A stretch of 64,000 nucleotides of DNA from VRUE01 sp963737575. GTDB lineage: Bacteria; Actinomycetota; Thermoleophilia; Solirubrobacterales; 70-9. Below are positions 59,223 through 64,000 of this stretch, one piece after another; the first letter of the stretch is position 1, and each line of letters starts with the position of its first letter. Location: NCBI GenBank assembly GCA_963737575.1, contig CAVTTJ010000004.1:186001-250000 (forward strand), in the 5' to 3' direction. Made by a program: the position numbers and the translations under genes. Under the pieces are notes generated by a model, which was given only the letters and a program-made list of their open reading frames with translations, was not told the DNA's origin and did not search any database.

Positions 59223-60098
59223 TTGAGCGAGGGACGAGAGACCGCCGTGGTCTGCGATACGACCTGCTATCTGCCGAGCGACCTGGTCGCCGAGCGGGGA
59301 ATCGAGCTGATCAGCCTTTACGTCTCGATCGACGGCGACCAGAAGCCGGAGACCGAGATCGGCGACTACACCGACTTCTACGAGCGCCTCCGCGCCTCGC
59401 AGGGAGCGGCGACCACGTCGCAGCCTTCGATCGGCGACTTCGTCGAGGTCTACGAGCCGCTGCTCGACGCCGGTCGCGAAGTCGCCTCGATCCACATCTC
59501 CTCGGGAATCTCCGGCACCTTCGAGGCCGCCGGCCAGGCCCGTGAGCGGCTGATCGCCGAAGACAAGGGCGGCGAGCGGATCCACATCTACGATTCGCGC
59601 TCAGCCTGCGGCGGGATGGGGCTGTGCACGCTGGCCGCGGCGGCCGCGGCGGCGGGGGGCGCCGACGGCGAGAGCGCGGTGGCGCGCGCCCAACAGGCCC
59701 GTGAGGAGCTGAAGATGTGGTTCGCGATCGACACCCTCGAGTATCTGCGCCGCGGGGGGCGGATCGGCGGCGCCCGCGCCTGGATCGGGTCGGCGCTGAA
59801 GATCAAACCGATCCTCACGCTGGAAGACGAGATCACTCCGGTCGAGCGGGTACGGACCCGGGCGCGGTCGATCGAGCGGCTGCGCGAATACGCCCGCGAG
59901 CGTCACGAGTCGGGCGCCGACGCCTGGGTCGTCCAGTACATCCAGGACCGCGAGGCGGCCGACACCCTTGCCGACGACTGCCGCGAGATCTTCGGCTGCG
60001 AGCCGGCCTTCATCTCCGAGGTCGGGCCGGTGATCGGCGCCCACGCCGGCCCTGGCCTGCTCGGCGTCGGTAGCGTGACGACGGGTGTTCTGAGCTAG
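59223..60098 (+). CDS. DegV-family fatty-acid-binding protein
   Basis: The 291-residue protein follows the DegV fold: AVVCDTTCYLPSDLVAERGIELISLYVSIDG at the N-terminus, the lipid-binding SQPSIGDFVEVYEPLLDAGREVASIHISSGISGTFEAA, and FAIDTLEYLRRGGRIGGARAWIGSALKIKPIL. Bacterial members bind fatty acids and, as FakB, deliver them to the FakA kinase. No FakA is in this window. TTG 59223 is the start. Shares a CTAG stop with the convergent DUF3618 gene. Confidence 0.9.
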   Translation: MSEGRETAVVCDTTCYLPSDLVAERGIELISLYVSIDGDQKPETEIGDYTDFYERLRASQGAATTSQPSIGDFVEVYEPLLDAGREVASIHISSGISGTFEAAGQARERLIAEDKGGERIHIYDSRSACGGMGLCTLAAAAAAAGGADGESAVARAQQAREELKMWFAIDTLEYLRRGGRIGGARAWIGSALKIKPILTLEDEITPVERVRTRARSIERLREYARERHESGADAWVVQYIQDREAADTLADDCREIFGCEPAFISEVGPVIGAHAGPGLLGVGSVTTGVLS

Positions 60099-60346
60099 CG
60101 ACGGCGCCTGAATGCGAGGAAGCCGCCGACGGCGAAGCCGACGACGGCGGCCCCGATCACCAGCTCGTTTTTGTGCTCGCGGACCTGGCGTCGCCAGTCG
60201 GTCAGCTCGGTGAACCGATGGCGCAGCTGCTCGACCGAGTGGCCCAGATCCTGGCGCTGGACGTCGATGTCGCGGCGGATCTCGGCCGCGGAGCGGCCGG
60301 GCCGGCCGGTGCCGGCGGGACGCGCCTGCTCGGGCTGGGCACTCAC
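60095..60346 (-). CDS. DUF3618 small membrane protein
   Basis: The 83-residue protein has the DUF3618 pattern: RSAAEIRRDIDVQRQDLGHSVEQLRHRF then one C-terminal transmembrane helix NELVIGAAVVGFAVGGFLAF and basic end FRRRR. These proteins typically occur with a holin-like and DUF4235 gene, as here. It overlaps the next gene's start region by 4 bp (ATGA). Function unknown. Confidence 0.9.
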   Translation of the reverse strand: MSAQPEQARPAGTGRPGRSAAEIRRDIDVQRQDLGHSVEQLRHRFTELTDWRRQVREHKNELVIGAAVVGFAVGGFLAFRRRR

Positions 60347-60807
60347 GGTTTCAGCTCCGCTTCCACCTTCGCCTCCGTCTTCTGCGTCTCCTCGCCTTCG
60401 AGCATCTCGCGGGTCAGTTTCGCCTCTTCGATCGCCTGCTCGGGAACGGGCGGCGCGCCGGCCTGGACCGAGCGGTAGGCGAAGTATCCGGCCCCTGCCG
60501 CGATCAGAAGGAATATCGCCGCCTCGATGAAGAACCCCGGCCAGGCCTTGCCGTCGAAGACCTCTTCGTTCAGCAGCCAGGCGAAACCCTCCATGATGAG
60601 GATCAGCGCGAGGAAGGCGAATGTCCCCGCGGCAACCCCGACCGCCGAGCCGCGCAGGATCTTGCCCAGTTTCTCGCTGATCTCCGCCTTGGCGAGCTCG
60701 ACCTCCTCACGGACGAGGCTCGAGACCTTCTCGGAGACGTCGAAGATCAGCTCGCCGACGGACCTGTCGTCGCTCGGTTTCGGGGGGGTGACGCCAGGGC
60801 CTGACAT
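60343..60807 (-). CDS. Phage-holin-superfamily/YqjE-like membrane protein
   Basis: The 154-residue protein has an amphipathic N-terminal helix (VGELIFDVSEKVSSLVREEVELAKAEI), two transmembrane helices (VGVAAGTFAFLALILIMEGFAWLL and FFIEAAIFLLIAAGAGYFAY) and a charged tail. The family pairs with DUF3618 in actinobacteria and may be a membrane stress or envelope component. ATG 60807; no enzymatic motif. Confidence 0.85.
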   Translation of the reverse strand: MSGPGVTPPKPSDDRSVGELIFDVSEKVSSLVREEVELAKAEISEKLGKILRGSAVGVAAGTFAFLALILIMEGFAWLLNEEVFDGKAWPGFFIEAAIFLLIAAGAGYFAYRSVQAGAPPVPEQAIEEAKLTREMLEGEETQKTEAKVEAELKP

Positions 60808-60815
60808 CGATCGCC

Positions 60816-60950
60816 CTACTCGGGGGGCTCCTCGTCGAACAGGCGCTTCCAGATGACCGCGGCGAGCCGCGTGGCGGCGATGCTGGCGAGCGCGCTGGCC
60901 CCCGCCAGCACTCCACTCCAAACGAGACGTTTCACGATGTCGTTCTCCAT
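60816..60950 (-). CDS. DUF4235-like 44-residue membrane protein
   Basis: The frame from ATG 60950 reads MENDIVKRLVWSGVLAG, then a small-residue helix and RLAAVIWKRLFDEEPPE, 44 residues ending at TAG 60816-60818. The VWSG...A.AA...A..IWKRLFDEEPP pattern matches short DUF4235 proteins. It lies 8 bp before the holin-like gene, making a three-gene operon (DUF4235, holin-like, DUF3618). Confidence 0.75.
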   Translation of the reverse strand: MENDIVKRLVWSGVLAGASALASIAATRLAAVIWKRLFDEEPPE

Positions 60951-60972
60951 ACCCGCGAGAGCCCGACCTTAC

Positions 60973-61575
60973 CTATCGAGGCTCGAGGCCGTCGCAGATC
61001 GTCGCGACCACAAAATCCTTTGCCTTCGCGAAGTCCGAGTCGGAGGCGGGGATCAGATCGAAAATCCAGCCGGACAGGAGCTGCTCGATCGCGCCGTAGA
61101 AGGACATCGAGGCGAATGCCGGGTCGATGTCGGCCCTGAAGGCGCCCGTCTCCTGGCCCTCGGCGACGATCCGGGCGATCGAGTCGTAGGCCCGGCGGAT
61201 CTCGCGCAGGTGGGTCTGGCCGAAGGAGTTGGCGGCCCGCGTCACCTCGACGATGATCACCTTCATCAGCTCGGGGTTGTGGCGGTAGGACTCGATGATG
61301 AAGGTGGCAACTGTCCCGAGCTTTTCGCGCGGCGGGCCGTCGGCGGAATCCGCCTCGTCGATCGCGGCGAGGAGCAGCGACCAGCGCTCGGTGAAGAGCT
61401 CGTTCAGCACCTCCTCCTTCGATTTGAAGTAGTGGTAGACGAGCCCGTAGGCGACTCCGGCCTCGTCGGCGATGTCGGAGACCCTGGTCGAGTGGAAGCC
61501 CTGGCGGGCGAAGACCGTGATCGCCGCGTCGAGGATCTGGCGGCGCTTGTCGATCGGGGGCGCTTTCGAGGCCAT
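60973..61575 (-). CDS. TetR-family regulator, FadR-like
   Basis: The 200-residue regulator has an N-terminal helix-turn-helix (RRQILDAAITVFARQGFHSTRVSDIADEAGVAYGLVYHYFKSKEEVLNEL) and a C-terminal ligand domain of the TetR_C type found in acyl-CoA-responsive FadR proteins of Bacillus and Thermus. Start ATG 61575 overlaps the nitrilase stop (TGATG), so it is translated with that gene. The likely operator is the palindrome at 62436-62457 upstream of the operon, and the matching site at 18814. Autoregulation and control of fatty-acid degradation are inferred. Confidence 0.88.
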   Translation of the reverse strand: MASKAPPIDKRRQILDAAITVFARQGFHSTRVSDIADEAGVAYGLVYHYFKSKEEVLNELFTERWSLLLAAIDEADSADGPPREKLGTVATFIIESYRHNPELMKVIIVEVTRAANSFGQTHLREIRRAYDSIARIVAEGQETGAFRADIDPAFASMSFYGAIEQLLSGWIFDLIPASDSDFAKAKDFVVATICDGLEPR

Positions 61576-62402
61576 CAGGCGTGGGCCTCCAGCAGCTGCG
61601 GCCAGCGGTATGAATCAGGCCGGCGATTGGCCAGCGATGGGAGCGAGTCGCGGACCTCGTCCTGAGCGGCGAGGTCGAGGTCGGCGGCGACGAAGCACTC
61701 CTCCTCCGGCGCGATCGCGAGGACCCTTCCCCAGGGATCGACGATCGCCGAGTGCCCGTAGGAGTCGTAGTGGGGCGGCGCCTTGCCGATCTGGTTGGGG
61801 GCGACCACGAACACCTGGTTCTCGATCGCGCGGGCCCGCAGCAGCACCTCCCAGTGGTCGCGACCGGTGGTCGCGGTGAAGGCGGAGGGAACCGAGATCA
61901 GGCGGGCGCCGCGCAGCGCCAGGATCCGGTAGAGCTCGGGGAAGCGGAGGTCGTAGCAAACGGTCAGCCCGAGGTCGCAGTCGCCGAGCGAGGCGGTGAC
62001 GATCTCCTCGCCCGGGTCCTCGAACTCGGACTCGCGGTAGGCGACCCCGCCGACCAGTACGTCGAACATGTGGATCTTGCGGTAGGCGGCGAGGTCGGAC
62101 CCGTCGGGGCCGATCAGGACCGAGGTGTTGTGCCCTCGCTCGCCGCCGGCGGCGGTGACGCTGCCCGCGAGCAGATGGACGCCGAGCTCGGCCGCCCAGC
62201 CCCGGGCCGCGGTCAGGCTGGGGCCGTCGAGCGGCTCGGCCTCGGCGAGCAGCCGCTCGCCGCCGGCGAGGAGGTTCCACTTCTCAGGCAGGGCGACGAA
62301 TGCCGCGCCGTCGGCCGCAGCGGCGCGGACCAGGCGCTCGGCAACGGCGAGGTTCCTCGCCCTGTCGTCGCTCGAATTCAGCTGTATGGCGGCTACCCGC
62401 AA
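61575..62402 (-). CDS. Carbon-nitrogen hydrolase (nitrilase superfamily, Nit1-like)
   Basis: The 275-residue enzyme has the Glu-Lys-Cys triad: FVALPEKWN (Glu about 42), YRKIHMFDV (Lys about 110), VCYDLRFPELY (Cys about 149), followed by GHSAIVDPWGRVLA. It resembles deaminated-glutathione amidases (Nit1/YafV). A TTG start at 62402 (MRVAAIQLNSSDD) fits the GAGAGGAAATC ribosome site. It is the first gene of the operon with the TetR regulator. Confidence 0.85.
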   Translation of the reverse strand: MRVAAIQLNSSDDRARNLAVAERLVRAAAADGAAFVALPEKWNLLAGGERLLAEAEPLDGPSLTAARGWAAELGVHLLAGSVTAAGGERGHNTSVLIGPDGSDLAAYRKIHMFDVLVGGVAYRESEFEDPGEEIVTASLGDCDLGLTVCYDLRFPELYRILALRGARLISVPSAFTATTGRDHWEVLLRARAIENQVFVVAPNQIGKAPPHYDSYGHSAIVDPWGRVLAIAPEEECFVAADLDLAAQDEVRDSLPSLANRRPDSYRWPQLLEAHA

Positions 62403-62435
62403 GATTTCCTCTCGGCTGACCTGTCCTTCTCGGCG

Positions 62436-62457
62436 CGATTGACTGACCAGTCAATCG
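62436..62457. promoter_or_regulatory. Palindromic TetR/FadR-type operator, site 2
   Basis: CGATTGACTG-AC-CAGTCAATCG is a perfect 10+10 palindrome, 33 bp upstream of the nitrilase start and between it and the divergent cyclase gene. It shares 20 identical bases with the site in front of the acyl-CoA dehydrogenase at 18.8 kb. Confidence 0.8.
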
Positions 62458-62504
62458 GTCCCGGCTCAGTATAGGAGGAGACGGGGCTACGATTGCCACG
62501 AGGC

Positions 62505-64000
62505 ATGGCCATGATCGAGACCGAACGGATCGAGCCCGATGGGGAGCGGAAGCTCGTCACGGTCCTCTTTGCCGATGTCCAGGGCTCGATGGACATGGCC
62601 GAGCAGCAGGACCCGGAGCAATGGCGGGCGATCATGCAGCGGTTCTTCTCGATCCTGTCCGAGGCCGTCCACCGCTACGAGGGGACGGTCGACAAATTCA
62701 CGGGTGACGGGATCATGGCCGTGTTCGGGGCCCCGATCGCCCATGAGGACCATGCCAGCCGGGCCTGCTACGCGGCGCTGCGGATGCTCGAGGACGTCTC
62801 CGAGTACGCGGCCGAGCTGCGCCGCAAGCACGGCCTCAACTTCTCGACCCGGATCGGGGTCAACTCCGGCGAGGTGATCGCGGGGGCGATCGGCGATGGA
62901 GGCGACGGCAACTACACGGCGATCGGGCACACGGTCGGGTTGGCGCAGCGGATGGAGGCGCTGGCCGAGCCCGGCAAGGCCTACCTCACGGAGGCAGCCG
63001 CCGAGCTGGCCCGCGGCTTCCTCGACCTCGACGACCTCGGCGAGTTCGAGATCAAGGGCTCGAGCCGCCCGGTTAGGGTCCATGAGCTGATCGGCGTCGG
63101 CACGGCCCGGTCGCGACTCGACCTCTCCCGCGAACGGGGCTTCTCGCAGTTCGTCGGTCGGAAGACCGAGCTGGGCCTCCTGGAGGAAGGGCTGGCGGCG
63201 GCGCAGGCCGGCGCGGGGGCCGTGATCGGCATCGCCGCCGAAGCCGGGCTCGGGAAGAGCCGCCTCACCGCCGAGTTCGCCGAGCGCTGCCGGGCCGAGG
63301 GAATCGAGGTCTACGAAGCGCAGGCGCAGGCCCACGGACAGGAGACGCCGTTTGCGCCGGTCCTGCAGATCCTGCGCGCCTACTTCGGGCTCTCCGACTC
63401 GGACTCGGACCGGATCTCGCGCGAGAAGATCGCCGGCAGGGCACTGCTGCTCGACCCCGAGCTGATCGAGGACCTGCCGATCCTGTTCGACTTCATGGGC
63501 CTGCCGGACCCCGACCGGCCGGCGCCGCAGCTGAGCCCGGAGGCCCGCCAGCGCGCGCTGCGCGGCCTTCTCTGCAAGCTCCTGCACGCCCCTCATCGGC
63601 GCGAGGCATCGGTCAGCGTGATCGAGGACCTGCACTGGATGGACGAGGGGAGCGACGCGCTGCTCGGCGAGCTGCTCGGCTCGGTCGCGGGGACGAAGAC
63701 GCTCGTCATCCTCAACTACCGCCCTGAGTACTCGCCCAGGTGGGGTGAGCTCTCGAACTACAGCCAGATTCCGCTCGAGCCGCTCGGCCCGGCCGACACC
63801 GCCAGCCTGCTGCGGGACCTGGTCGGGGAGGACCCGTCGCTGGACGGGCTCGCCGACCTGATCCACGAGCGGACCGCCGGAAACCCGTTCTTCATCGAGG
63901 AGATCGTTCGGGAGCTTTCGGAGAGCGGGTTGCTCGAGGGCGAGCGCGGCGCGCAGCGTCTCGTCGGGCCCGTCTGCGACATCAAGGTCCCCGCCAGCGT
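62505..64000 (+). CDS. Class III adenylate/guanylate cyclase with ATPase domain (C-terminus outside window)
   Basis: The frame is open from ATG 62505 to the right edge, 498 residues. The cyclase domain (about 15-180) has the metal-binding VTVLFADVQGSMDMAE (Asp about 24), DKFTGDGIMAVFGAP (Asp about 68) and VGLAQRME near the transition-state Asn/Arg positions. A P-loop ATPase/STAND region follows: FVGRKTELGLLEEGLAAA, Walker A AAEAGLGKSRL (first Gly replaced by Ala) and Walker B-like VSVIEDLHWMD. Such adenylyl-cyclase-ATPase proteins are common in actinobacteria. GGAGGAG upstream at 62474-62480 is too distant; TACGAT lies 11 nt before the start. Substrate and C-terminal TPR region cannot be seen. 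Confidence 0.88.
   Translation, partial: MAMIETERIEPDGERKLVTVLFADVQGSMDMAEQQDPEQWRAIMQRFFSILSEAVHRYEGTVDKFTGDGIMAVFGAPIAHEDHASRACYAALRMLEDVSEYAAELRRKHGLNFSTRIGVNSGEVIAGAIGDGGDGNYTAIGHTVGLAQRMEALAEPGKAYLTEAAAELARGFLDLDDLGEFEIKGSSRPVRVHELIGVGTARSRLDLSRERGFSQFVGRKTELGLLEEGLAAAQAGAGAVIGIAAEAGLGKSRLTAEFAERCRAEGIEVYEAQAQAHGQETPFAPVLQILRAYFGLSDSDSDRISREKIAGRALLLDPELIEDLPILFDFMGLPDPDRPAPQLSPEARQRALRGLLCKLLHAPHRREASVSVIEDLHWMDEGSDALLGELLGSVAGTKTLVILNYRPEYSPRWGELSNYSQIPLEPLGPADTASLLRDLVGEDPSLDGLADLIHERTAGNPFFIEEIVRELSESGLLEGERGAQRLVGPVCDIKVPAS

Noticed and set aside
1..64000. tRNA, rRNA or CRISPR arrays
   Set aside because: No T-loop/acceptor pairs, rRNA blocks or regularly spaced repeats were found by reading both strands; a tool search would be more sensitive.

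Overview
The window looks like the chromosome of a high-GC actinobacterium, probably a deep-branching Thermoleophilia / Solirubrobacterales relative. This is inferred from gene content, not from an rRNA gene. Supporting features are an actinobacterial-type integration host factor, YrbE/Mkl Mce-type transport genes, small DUF3618/DUF4235-like membrane proteins, a 'GRRHYY' micro-protein, and exported proteins built from ten-residue repeats. No rRNA, tRNA, CRISPR array, transposase or prophage is visible. Genes are densely packed on both strands. Convergent neighbours often share a CTAG or CTAA stop, and many genes have a TANNNT box only 6-9 nt before the start codon, which suggests leaderless mRNAs.

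Layout: 0-7.3 kb holds an exported NHL-repeat protein cut by the window edge, a double-TetR regulator, and a tandem operon of five paralogous exported decapeptide-repeat proteins, one of them frameshifted. 7.4-15 kb carries a RecD2-type helicase, a TVP38/DedA-like membrane protein, a subtilisin-like exported protein, a cold-shock protein and TypA/BipA. 15-20 kb has an AbiEi/DUF559 protein next to an inverted-repeat element, a DUF2252 protein, an acyl-CoA dehydrogenase behind a 16-bp palindromic operator, two small acidic proteins and a Bcp peroxiredoxin. 20-26 kb has a CaCA-type antiporter, a lipoprotein, a MoxR/von Willebrand pair, an Rrf2 regulator and a TauE exporter. 26-29 kb is a ThiXYZ-like ABC operon for a thiamin pyrimidine precursor.

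29-38 kb carries a PAS-GAF-GGDEF-EAL protein, AlkA, a GNAT-like protein divergent from an alpha-oxoamine synthase (a possible sphingolipid pair) with a 24-residue ORF between them, mIHF, small membrane proteins, a B3/B4-domain protein and a thioredoxin-fold protein. 38-41 kb is a YrbE-YrbE-Mkl operon without a local Mce protein. 41-49 kb holds a lipoprotein, a PQQ-type sugar dehydrogenase, an aldehyde dehydrogenase, a SAM riboswitch with metH, and a decayed AbiEi/DUF559 paralogue. 49-53 kb encodes a glycosyltransferase fused to an LPG-synthase-like membrane domain and a membrane phosphatase-superfamily protein.

53-60 kb is rich in heme and iron-sulfur functions: a ChdC/HemQ-like protein, FprA, BolA, a monothiol glutaredoxin and ErpA/IscA. 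It also carries a DegV protein and a sixth decapeptide-repeat protein. 60-64 kb has a DUF3618/holin-like/DUF4235 trio, a nitrilase-TetR operon with the same palindromic operator as the acyl-CoA dehydrogenase 43 kb away, and a class III adenylate cyclase-ATPase cut by the right edge.
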